From Hydrangea macrophylla (taxonomy: Eukaryota > Streptophyta > Magnoliopsida > Cornales > Hydrangeaceae), in the NCBI GenBank assembly GCA_033977485.1, contig CM066987.1:84067588-84131587 (forward strand): a stretch of DNA of 64,000 bases. Reading direction: 5' to 3'. Below the pieces are notes generated by a model. It saw nothing but the letters and a program-made list of their open reading frames with translations, ran no database searches and was not told where the DNA came from. A program made the position numbers and the translations under genes. This document shows, one piece after another, positions 55,193 through 64,000 of the stretch. Each line of letters starts with the position of its first letter. The first letter of the stretch is position 1.

Positions 55193-56511
55193 TGTAGGAA
55201 TTGACTGTGCGTTCCTGATGTGGAGACTCTGAGGAAGGACATTCTGGATGAAGCGCACAAGTCCCGTTTAACCGTTCATCCTGAAGGTACAAAGATGTAT
55301 AGAGACTTGAAGTAGAATTTCTGGTGGGAAGGCATGAAACGAGAAGTGGCAGTGTGTGTTTCTAAGTGTCTTACTTGTCAACAAGTCAAAGCAGAACATT
55401 AGAAGCCATCAGGATTGTTAGAGCCATTACAGATTCCGTAGTGGAAGTGGGAACACATTACCATAGATTTTGTGTAGGTTTGCCCCGATCTTAGCAGAGC
55501 CATGACTCTATTTGGGTGATTGTGGACCGACTCACCAAGTCAGCTCACTTCATAGCATACAGTATGACATGCTTTATGGAGAAGTTGAGTTAGTTATACA
55601 TACAACAGGTCGTACGATTGCATGGAGTACCCATCAGCATAGTGTCTGATCGCAATTCTCGATTTAATGTAGAATTCTGGGAAAGTTTCCAGACAGCTTT
55701 AGGAAGTTCACTAAAATTGAGTTCAGTATTTCATCCTCAAACCGACGGGCAAACCGGGAGGACCAATCAAGTAATGGAAGAAATGCTCAGAGCTTGCGTG
55801 ATTGACTTTGAGAGTTCATGGGAGACATATCTTCAATTAATTGAGTTTGCCTACAACAATAGTTATCACTCAAGCATAGGCATGGCACCATTCAAGGCAT
55901 TGTATGGAAGGCCGTGTCATTCGCCATTATGTTGGGCTGAAGTTGGAGATGGCAAGCTTCTAGGACCAGAGATGGTTCGAGAGACTAATAAGAAGATAAT
56001 TATTGTCAAAGAGAAGATAAAGATAGTACAAGATTGATATAAGAGCCATGCAGACAAACATCGCACAGATAAAGAGTTCAAGGTAGGAGAACATGTTTTA
56101 CTCAAGGTATCACCAGTCCGAGGAGTAGCAAGGTTTGAACAAAAAAGGGAAAAGTTATCGCCATGCTATATCGGACCATTCGAAATCTTGGAAAGCGTAG
56201 GACGAGTTTCTTATAGACTCGCGTTGCCACCAAGATTGTCAGGTATTCAAAATGTTTTTCACATCAGTATGCTGAAGGAGTATCATCAGGGTGTGACGCC
56301 ATATGTAATCGACTTCAAGGACATCGAGGTGAATAGCAACGTATCCTACACCGAGAGAGCCATCAAGATTTTGGGTCGAGAGACCAAGAAGCCGAGAAAT
56401 AAGGAGATTCCATTGGTGAAGGTTCAGTGGAATCATCATGACAAAAGAGAAGCTTCGTGGGAAATAGAGTCAGAGATGGGAGAGAAATATCCTTTTCTAT
56501 TTTGTACCTAG
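55193..56511 (+). pseudogene. Integrase and chromodomain-like tail of gypsy F
   Basis: Reads LRKDILDEAHKSRLTVHPEG, TKMYRDLK, NFWWEGMKREVAVCVSKCLT, CQQVKAEH, the zinc region. Then, after several stops, MHGVPISIVSDRNSRFNVEF, FHPQTDGQTGRTNQVMEEML, YNNSYHSSIGMAPFKALYGR and LCWAEVGDGKLLG. The catalytic E of GQTERTNQ is here G. The tail has YIGPFEILESVGRVSYRLAL, FHISMLKEYH, IPLVKVQWNHHDKREASWEI and ends at a stop at 56511. Like D, it has the tail of plant chromoviruses. Stops at 55315, 55400 and 56036 break the frame. Confidence 0.85.
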
Positions 56512-56539
56512 ATAAGCTCTGATTTCGAGGACAAAATCC

Positions 56540-56558
56540 TTTAATAGGTGGTGGAAGA
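56540..56558 (+). other. Polypurine tract of F
   Basis: ATAGGTGGTGGAAGA directly precedes TGTAACACC, the 3' LTR start. Confidence 0.75.
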
Positions 56559-56858
56559 TGTAACACCTGTAATTGTTCTTTCATTAATAATATCAGCTTT
56601 TCGAATTTCTGTATTGGACCGGCTATATTATTATATTATTATTTTAGTTGGGTGACGGTTTTGACGTATCTTAGGATTACTAATTGGACTATAGTAACCA
56701 TACCAACTCGACCGTAATAAGATTTAACTTAGTCCCTTACCCGGACCCGGACTCGGACATTAGAAATAATACCCGGTTATACGTAAATTGAGACTGACAC
56801 GTATACCAAGAAACATATGCACATAAACCAAGAAAGTGGCACACAATCCAAGGTGGGC

Positions 56859-56980
56859 CCACATGGCCGGCCATGTGGCAACCACATGCCACCCTCTTGG
56901 ACACATGTCCACTTGTAGGACACATGTCATGGCATATACACATACCACATGACACCTAGCTCCTAGGATTTCTATATAAG
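56859..56980 (+). promoter_or_regulatory. LTR promoter of F (3' copy): 20-base palindrome and TATA
   Basis: CCACATGGCCGGCCATGTGG (56859-56878) is a perfect 20-base palindrome. It is followed by several ACATGT and CACATG sites and TATATAAG (56973-56980). The donor is at 57154. Confidence 0.6.
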
Positions 56981-57289
56981 CATGCATATAGCATGCATTA
57001 TACACACTTTGTCTCTATGTCCAGCACTTAAAATCTGTGAGAGAGAGCTGGAGTTTTAATTCTTGAGAGAAAGAAGAGAAGAAGTCATCCTTGAAGTTAA
57101 AGTTCAAGCTCCATCAAGCTCAAGAACAACATCAAGCTTAATTTCAAACTTTGGTGAGTAAATAGTGATTAAATTGTGAGTAAATTGTGAGTAATTGTGA
57201 GTATTATAACTCAATTTAGAACATATATAGCATGTATTAATGTTTAGAAGGAGTTTGATGTTGTGTTGAAGTTTTCATGACATGCAAAA

Positions 57290-58037
57290 CAAATCCTTAA
57301 ATCTGAGAAACAGAAACTTCCAGCAGAATGTAGCTTAGTACAATGAATGTTTTGTGCAGCTCAAAAATCCGAATTAAGCTAGGTTTTTTTGTGGAGAAAG
57401 GTAACTTGTATATCTACAAATAACTCTTCTATAGCTCAGTCTAGAAATCAATCCTTCATGGTTGAAATGCATGTATAGCGCAGTGTTATGAATCTGAGAA
57501 ACATAAACTTCCAGTAGAATGTAGCTTAGTAAAATGAATGTTTTGTGCAGCTGAAAAATCCAAATTAAGCTAGGTATTTTTTTTGGAGAAAGGTAACTCA
57601 TATATCTACAAATAATTCTTCTATAGCTTAGTCTATAAATCACTCCTTCGTGGGTGAAATGCATGTACAACGCAGTGTTATGAATATGGGAAACAGAAAC
57701 TTTCAGCAGAATGTAGTTTAGTAAAATCAACGTTTGGAGAAGCTCAAAAATGAGAATTAAGCTAGGTTTTTTCGTGCAGAAATCTAACTCATTTATCTAC
57801 AAATATCTCTTCTATAGCCTGGTCTAAAAATGACCCGTTCATAGGTAATATTCACGTATAACACAGTGCTAAAAATCAGGGACAGAACAGTCAGAGATAT
57901 AAGAAATGTCTTGTAAAATAAATATTTTGAGTAGCTCAAAAATGTAATTGAAGGTAGATTTTTTTTGTATATGAAGATGATCCAAATACCTATAGTGTTA
58001 TAGTTTTGAGTTTAATCTATAAAGCAATTTATCATAC
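57290..58037. repeat. Tandem repeat of about 190 bp in 3' LTR of F
   Basis: It corresponds to 40715-41460. Units begin with GAGAAACAGAAACTTCCAGC-like sequence near 57305, 57495 and 57685, and a divergent fourth near 57880. N interrupts it. Confidence 0.85.
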
Positions 58038-59639
58038 TGACACGACTTAATAGTTGTGCGCTCTTGTGCAACACCCAAGTGCAGGTGATCGTGCAAGTAA
58101 TATAGTACTGGAAGTCCAGGTCGATCCCACAGGGAAGGAATAGGGAGAATGTCTACTAAGTTACAACCTAAAGAAAAAGAAAAAGATGAAGGTAGAAAAG
58201 AAGGTTCTAACGAATCCTAATTAATTAAATTAAACTAAATTACAAACTAAAGCATAAAGAAACATAAATAATTAAACAGATAAATTAAAGGTGTTGGAAA
58301 CACGTGAATCCACATTGATCCTAACCATCCACCATGCATACTCATTAACGTTCTATGGAGTTCATTCCTTTTCAGCATTCCGTATTTTTCTAAAGATAAA
58401 GAATCAATAGCCCTTTCATGACCGGGACTATATCATCACAATTGATTTGAAATACTTGGAAGACGGTTTAAAACAATGGTAATTACTTGCACTCTAAATG
58501 GTGTTAGCATTCAAAGTGGTTTTCAAAAGTCATTGAAGAAAAGGCCTTGAGGCTTTAAGTTCTAACAAACCGTTGTGACAAACTGAGCTTATAGTGACAA
58601 TTTGATAACAGATTTCTAAAACAGAAAGTCATGGAATACTTAAAAGAATCATCTCAGGAATTAACATGTTCGATCGATCGAAGCGCTCTCGATCGATCGG
58701 ACAGCATCATCCTTCAATCGATCGAAATGCCTTCGATCGCTTGACTGTGGCTCTGGTTCGATCGATCGAAATACCTTCGATCGATCGAACCCAAGGTTTC
58801 TAAAGGTTGCATGGCAGAGGCTGGGAATCAATATTTCAACACATATTCCCAACGTCTAAACTACGGAAACATAATAAAACTATTGCAGAAATAGTAAAAC
58901 AAAGCAATCAGCAAATCTAAACTAATAAACAATCAAAGAACATAAATTGGAAAGAAAAAACCTGTAAATAATCTGAATATAATCTGAATAAACTTGAAAC
59001 AAACTTGAATCTTCAATCTACAATGGAAAAGGAGGAAGAAGAAGATTAATCTAACCTAAACTACTCCTAATCTAACCCTAAAACTACCCTAAACTGCTGT
59101 TCTGTGCGTTCTGGAGCGTCCTTCCTTCGTCTGGCGTCAAAACGACGTATATATAGGGTTCCCGCAGAGTTTATGCAACTTTTGGATGATTAAAAAGTTC
59201 GATCGATCGAGCTTAGTTCGATCGATTGAACTCTTCTTCAATCGCTTGAACTCTCTGATTTTGACAGCTCTGTGCACCGATGGGAGAATGGCCATAACTT
59301 TTCACTCGGACCTCGGATTGCCCTCCCGTTTGCGTCCACGCGACCGTAACTCAAAGATCTACATTTCATGTCTCTGGGAAAATCTTCCAAATCTGAAGTC
59401 TTCATTGTCAAAATTGGCGTTTTCTCAGATGCTTCTGCTATTCTCTTCACCAGAATCACTTTTTATGCAATGTTTGCTTTCCATGACCTGTAAAATAGTG
59501 TAAAAACACATGTTTGAGTCTCAACATCATAGAAAACACTTAGTCATTGATATGCATCTAAATCTAGGGACTTGGGGATAAAAGTATGCATAAAAGACCG
59601 TGTAATACGCTATAAACATACACTTTTCACCTCGAATCA
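58038..59639 (-). repeat. 3' LTR of N
   Basis: It starts TGACACGACTT on the plus strand and ends CCTCGAATCA at 59639. It matches the M LTRs. It has a TATATATA box on the minus strand (59155-59149). Confidence 0.9.
58669..59250 (-). promoter_or_regulatory. LTR promoter of N with two TTCGATCGAA arrays
   Basis: On the minus strand three sites (59250-59198) precede the TATA box (59155-59149). Six more (58790-58669) follow it, about 360-480 bases downstream. CTCGATCGATCGGAC, TTCAATCGATCGAAATG and similar sites occur. The two M LTRs keep the same layout. Confidence 0.6.
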
Positions 59640-61614
59640 CACCCCTCAACTAGCTCGTTGCTAGTCCCTAGCAATGAAGCGAACTACAGTAATGTTTAAT
59701 TAACTCTAAAAATTGAAAACAAAATAAAATAAAAATCCTAACTCACTTTCGCAGGAATCACGATTGCATTTAGCGTATGCAACAAGCCTTTAAACCCCTA
59801 GGTTCCCCCTAGTGGACGAGTGTTGTCTCGTGAGGGTTTGCAGTGAATCTACCCACAAAATTCATGTTTATGGTAATGGTTCTCATTTAAATGTTTTCAA
59901 GGAATTTTCCTCTCATTAACAATATAGTTAAGCTCAACAATCTCATGAAACTCTCTAGTAAGCCATAGCCATGCAACACACATTACAGTTAATCTACTAT
60001 CAAAGTCATTAGAATATTCCATACCTATTAATCTTCAAGTGCGTGTGTGAATGGACAACCCAAATGCAAAACTTTAATTTCAAAGCTCGCATAACCTAAG
60101 ACACTATCAAGACGTTCATTTTGACTCAACTCTTACCAGGATTACACTCTTAAGATGAAATCACTCTGAATTAGGTGTAATAATTATCACTCATGATATG
60201 AAAGCTATAAAGAGTAAATGTGAATGGAATCTAATGCTTCTCATATCTAACTAGAAAAACGGACATTTTAGTGCACAAAGTTTCATGAAAGGATACTTTT
60301 CACTAGAAGAGCGAGATACCGTGGATAACTCTCTCATTACCTTAACTTCAAATCCAATTTACTTAAAATCATCAGGACTTTGAAAAAGAGGTGTTAGATT
60401 AAGAAGAAAAAGGCTCGTGATATTCAATTGGGTCAAAGGATGTGATTGGAATGTCTACTATAACCTTTCAAACTTCCTACATCTCCAATCTCTCTCTTCT
60501 TCTTTTCTTTTATTTATTTTTTTCACACTCTTCTTTTCATTCCTTTTTTTTTCTTTTGTAACAACCATTGGCATTTTTTTTTTCTTTTTCTTCTCATGCT
60601 TTTCTTTTTTTCTTTCATTTTTTCTTTGCCAACTTCCCTTATTCACACTAACATACTTCTTGTTAACGCAACACATCCCAATCATACCTAAATAAAGAAC
60701 TGATGCTTGAACTCCTAATTTGGAGTTTGGTATATATAGACTTTAGGATTATGAAGACAAGGCGATTATGATAAGCTCAAGAGGTGAAGTAAAGGAATAG
60801 CATAGAGGTAGGCCAAGGCTGTATTATCCATGTATGGTCAAAAGATGGCCTAAATCATCTTCTAAGTTAATAGGATAATTCATTTCAGTAAATTCAAGAG
60901 CTCTAAAGTTTGGTAAATCCTGAACGTTCTCTTCTAGTGATCAGTCAAAATAAAGAAGAAAAATGAGACTTTCAACGAATTAATACGCTTTTCAAAAAGT
61001 AAGAGTAATTTTATAAAACCCTCAAAAAACAAAGAATGGCACAAAAGCTCACTTGGGTTATTAGTCTCCACTACAGTCTTTCAAGACACTTAAACTATGC
61101 TTACTAATCCATTTTAGCTAAGTACAAGGTTGTCACAACGTGCTCAAAGTATTTGAAGATTAAAAAAAACATAGAACATACTATAACTAAGATAGTAAAG
61201 AAACTACCATAGTATATCACATACTAATAACATACAGAAAATAACACTAATGCATCATAACTAACTACATTAACTATGAGAGAAACACAAGAACCATTTA
61301 ATTATCTTTAAAAAATAAAAAATAAAAATTTTAAAATTTTTGCAGATTTTAATTTACTGAGTTACATGTTGCTAAGCAGGTATATGACACTAAAGTACAA
61401 CAAAAAGATATGAGGCATGCAATGACTCACTCCCCCCAACTAAAACTAGACATTGTCCTCAATGTTCTAAACTAAGCACATGGACATGTAAAGTAAAGCG
61501 AGGGAAGGAAGGATTTTACCTCAAAGCGTTAATATCCATTTTTTTCAAGCTACCTGCAAGATCATTAGTAGCAACAAGGAAACATAGATACAACTACTTA
61601 GTAAATAAATTCGG
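59640..61614 (-). other. Noncoding body of N, 3' side
   Basis: It is conserved with M (44702-46706). It has T-rich tracts at 60500-60630 and no coding signal. A purine tract (AGTTGAGGGGTG on the minus strand) adjoins the LTR. It may hold packaging or replication signals. Confidence 0.6.
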
Positions 61615-63321
61615 TTAATCAAGATTTTTATCATAGATTAACAACCGAAATTTTTGAGGATCTTCCCAATAAAATAATTTAACAGTGAGAAGAATGTTAG
61701 GATCCTCATAAAAATGCAACTCCCCCCAACTAATGTCAGGCTCAAGGTTAGAGGAGATGATGCAAAACCAATGGCTTCCAAAGTTATTGGGGACAGTTAT
61801 AAGAGGAATACCACACTTTTTAGGAATTATATGCAAGAAACGATCTTTGGTGTTGGTATTTCCTATAACAGCCTCTATTTTAATACTAAAAACAGGTGGA
61901 GGCCATGGTTCAATAAAAGGGGCAGGGTCGAAGTGATGTTCTAATGAAGCTTCACCACCCTCCGCTTGTCCTAGAACAGAATCTATGGAAATATAATCAT
62001 AGGAATTGAATCTCTGTTCTATGCACATGGTTTTGGACTGGACTTGGATAAAGCTATCTATTTGGGCCTCAATGTCATAATCACTCAAGAAGGTCAAGCA
62101 GTCTAGAAGATTGCTAGCTTCTTGTTGAATTTTAAGATCATCTAAAGTGGGCCCAATATTTTCCAAGTCTTCTCTCAAAGAATTTTGAAAGTTAAAATTT
62201 TGTGAAGAACATGTGCTAGTATCCTTACCATCCTCTTCCACAACACATTCTGTTTGTTCACGAATGGGGTACACATAACATTCAAGCTCAGGACGAGAGC
62301 TTTGATTGATAGCAATGATAGGTGATGGGCAACTTGGTGACACCACCTCTTCGGTCGAAAGAGGTGAGGGTTCATGAATATCGCATGAATCTAAACAGGA
62401 TTTAGATTTTTCAATTACGTCCTCCCTAGGGTCACTATCAAAGGTAGGGGTAGAGTCAACAGGGGACTCTTCCTTTCCTAATTGCGTGCAATCACCTAAA
62501 CTCTCGTCATCTTTTAAAACCTCATTCTCATCCTTGTAACTCTCCTCACTATATATGTCATCTATTGAGGTGCTCTGGACAAAGAGATTGTGCAGTTTTA
62601 TCCAGGCAGTGAAGGAGTTGATGTCTGGGGTTGTATGTTGAGGAGAAGATGGTTCTACAACTTCATGCTCAATGGTTTGGTTTTGGAGTTCTTGTTGGGT
62701 TATCACTTTCTCAAATGAGTTGTTAACCTCACTCGGTATGAACCCATCATTGTCCTCTAATTCCATTCCATTGTTAGTGTCTTGAAATTCAGGTTGTAGC
62801 ATTGAAGGACTGGTATAGTCTTCTAAAGGTTGGCTATCAAATGCTTGTTGATATCTAGCTCCTAATTTATCAATTGCACTCTCTAGCCTTTTCATTTCAC
62901 TAAGCAGTAATTCTAACATACCATTATCCTCAACTTGGTTATTCTCCTCATTATAACTATATGAAGTTTCACCCCATTGTTGTTGGTAATAGTCCCCTTC
63001 CCATTGTGTTTGTGTGCAAGACTCCCCAGAAGGAAAGGCTTGGTGCATTTGGTAATCGTGGGAACTACTACTATATCCTACACTATCATTTTGGTTATAT
63101 CCCCATTGCGATTGATAGAACTCTCCAGGTGGAGGTTCTTGATACGTTTGATAACATGGGGGACTAACACGATGGTTTTCCCATTGTGGTGATTGGTAGC
63201 ACTCAGGTTGATTATGTGCATCATATGTGGATGCTTGCCAACTCGGGGTATAGTTCTCATTACCTAATGTGTACCCATTCGTGGTATTTGTGTTGTATGG
63301 AGGGTAATATGGATAAGACAT
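61615..63321 (-). CDS. 568-codon ORF of element N, unknown protein
   Basis: An intact ORF runs from ATG at 63321 to TAA at 61615, the longest in the window. I do not recognise it. Residues 1-130 are rich in Tyr, Gln, Pro, Ser and Trp, starting MSYPYYPPYNTNTTNGYTLG, with repeated QWG, YYQ and PECYQ-like motifs. A helical stretch follows (GMLELLLSEMKRLESAIDKL, about 135-155), like the post-capsid segment of some Athila-side gag proteins. Residues 165-420 are acidic and Ser-rich (EEDGKDTSTCSS). The last 100 have GIPLITVPNNFGSHWFCIIS and a final RLLIYDKNLD. No CCHC knuckle or catalytic motif is seen. It starts about 140 bases after the primer site, as a gag would. A gag-derived or RNA-binding packaging role is a guess. 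Confidence 0.75.
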   Translation of the reverse strand: MSYPYYPPYNTNTTNGYTLGNENYTPSWQASTYDAHNQPECYQSPQWENHRVSPPCYQTYQEPPPGEFYQSQWGYNQNDSVGYSSSSHDYQMHQAFPSGESCTQTQWEGDYYQQQWGETSYSYNEENNQVEDNGMLELLLSEMKRLESAIDKLGARYQQAFDSQPLEDYTSPSMLQPEFQDTNNGMELEDNDGFIPSEVNNSFEKVITQQELQNQTIEHEVVEPSSPQHTTPDINSFTAWIKLHNLFVQSTSIDDIYSEESYKDENEVLKDDESLGDCTQLGKEESPVDSTPTFDSDPREDVIEKSKSCLDSCDIHEPSPLSTEEVVSPSCPSPIIAINQSSRPELECYVYPIREQTECVVEEDGKDTSTCSSQNFNFQNSLREDLENIGPTLDDLKIQQEASNLLDCLTFLSDYDIEAQIDSFIQVQSKTMCIEQRFNSYDYISIDSVLGQAEGGEASLEHHFDPAPFIEPWPPPVFSIKIEAVIGNTNTKDRFLHIIPKKCGIPLITVPNNFGSHWFCIISSNLEPDISWGELHFYEDPNILLTVKLFYWEDPQKFRLLIYDKNLD

Positions 63322-63457
63322 GTTTACCCAAAATATTTAAACAAAAGAAATAATTTTTTTTTTTCTTGTGAGAGAAAAAGTCCAATGATTTTTTTTATTT
63401 TTTTTAAGTAAAAGAAGAAAAATGGAAAAACTTAGTAAAATCCTAACCTAGTTGCCT

Positions 63458-63475
63458 TCCCCGGCAACGACGCCA
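63458..63475 (-). other. Primer binding site, tRNA-Asp type (N)
   Basis: The minus strand reads TGGCGTCGTTGCCGGGGA, one change from the tRNA-Asp site. It follows the LTR after six bases. Confidence 0.85.
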
Positions 63476-63481
63476 AAAACT

Positions 63482-64000
63482 TGACCCGACTAAATAGTTG
63501 TGCGCTCTTGTGCAACACCCAAGTGCAGGTGATCGTGCAAGTAATATAGTACTGGAAGTCCAGGTCGATCCCACAGGGAAGGAATAGGGAGAATGTCTAC
63601 TAAGTTACAACCTAAAGAAAAAGAAAAAGATGAAGGTAGAAAAGAAGGTTCTAACGAATCCTAATTAATTAAATTAAACTAAATTACAAACTAAAGCATA
63701 AAGAAACATAAATAATTAAACAGATAAATTAAAGGTATTGGAAACACGTGAATCCACATTGATCCTAACCATCCACCATGCATACTCATTAACGTTCTAT
63801 GGAGTTCATTCCTTTTCAGCATTTCGTATTTTTCTAAAGATAAAGAATCAATAGCCCTTTCATGATTGGGACTATATCATCACAGTTGATTTGAAATACT
63901 TGGAAGACGGTTTAAAACAATGGTAATTACTTGCACTCTAAATGGTGTTAGCATTCAAAGTGGTTTTCAAAAGTCATTGAAGAAAAGGCCTTGAGGCTTT
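63482..64000 (-). repeat. 5' LTR of N, cut by window end
   Basis: It starts TGACCCGACTAAATAG on the plus strand and matches 58038-58560 with few differences. The promoter part lies beyond the window. Confidence 0.85.

Larger units (their letters stand above)
56559..58037 (+). repeat. 3' LTR of F, part before N
   Basis: It starts TGTAACACCTGTAATT and matches 38482-38597 and 40099-41450 of the 5' LTR. It is interrupted at 58038 by element N. The rest lies beyond the window. Confidence 0.85.
38482..64000 (+). mobile_element. Gypsy element F with nested insertions
   Basis: This is a plus-strand chromovirus-like element. The 5' LTR is 38482-50523, with L and M nested. The primer site is at 50531. 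Then follow ORF0 (50646-51657), gag, protease, reverse transcriptase, RNase H and integrase with chromodomain-like tail (to 56511), a purine tract, and the 3' LTR from 56559, interrupted by N at 58038. The right end is outside the window. Frame breaks are few but spread across every gene. Confidence 0.85.
58038..64000 (-). mobile_element. Non-autonomous element N (tRNA-Asp primed)
   Basis: On the minus strand: 5' LTR (from beyond the window to 63482), primer site, an intact 568-codon ORF, a 2 kb noncoding body, a purine tract (59651-59640) and 3' LTR (59639-58038). No protease, reverse transcriptase or integrase is present. The left TSD candidate is CATAC (58033-58037); the right one is outside. 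The visible LTR parts differ at about seven places in 519 bp by eye, so it is young compared with the rest of the window. Confidence 0.85.

Overview
This window is plant nuclear DNA, most likely from a eudicot with a large, repeat-rich genome. It is AT-rich and I recognise no host gene. The visible structure is layered Ty1/copia and Ty3/gypsy LTR retrotransposons, solo LTRs and one CACTA-type DNA transposon fragment. The plant assignment rests on chromovirus-type gypsy integrases with a chromodomain-like tail, copia elements primed by initiator tRNA-Met, an element primed by tRNA-Asp (as in Athila), and a CACTACAAC terminus. The species cannot be read from the sequence. All boundaries and homologies were judged by eye.

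Left nest (1-23140). An old minus-strand gypsy element H is split into 3839-5262 (protease) and 22453-23140 (gag). Copia B (5263-22452, +) sits inside H. A gag-only copia A (8902-17071, -) sits inside B. Solo LTR J (13290-16183, TSD CTAAC) sits inside the 5' LTR of A. A CACTA fragment (20457-21923) sits in the 3' LTR of B. At the left edge are gypsy G (LTR 1698-3838, -) and the end of a J-like LTR (1-1359).

Middle (23141-38481). An LTR scrap is followed by truncated gypsy E (23551-26424, +). Gypsy D (26425-34483, -) is interrupted by solo LTR K (28022-30936, TSD GTGCG). Copia C (34484-38481, -) is cut in its integrase by the next element.

Right nest (38482-64000). Gypsy F (+) carries a complete but mutated ORF0-gag-pol. 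Its 5' LTR holds solo LTR L (38598-40093, TSD CTTAG) and element M (42773-50214, TSD GTTTC). Its 3' LTR holds element N (58038 to the window end). M and N are related non-autonomous elements with a tRNA-Asp primer site. N has an intact 568-codon ORF that I do not recognise.

Three points stand out. (1) LTRs from unrelated copia, gypsy and Athila-like families carry dense arrays of short perfect palindromes (CAATCGATTG, TTCGATCGAA, CAGTCGACTG, GGCACTCAGTGAGTGCC) next to their TATA boxes, and related LTRs have exchanged one motif for another. (2) The gypsy LTRs look intron-bearing: a GTGAGT donor follows a purine-rich leader, and in three of them an acceptor opens an acidic, Tyr-rich exon in the same phase. 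(3) Elements F and G share a pre-gag ORF (ORF0) starting just after a splice-acceptor-like site.
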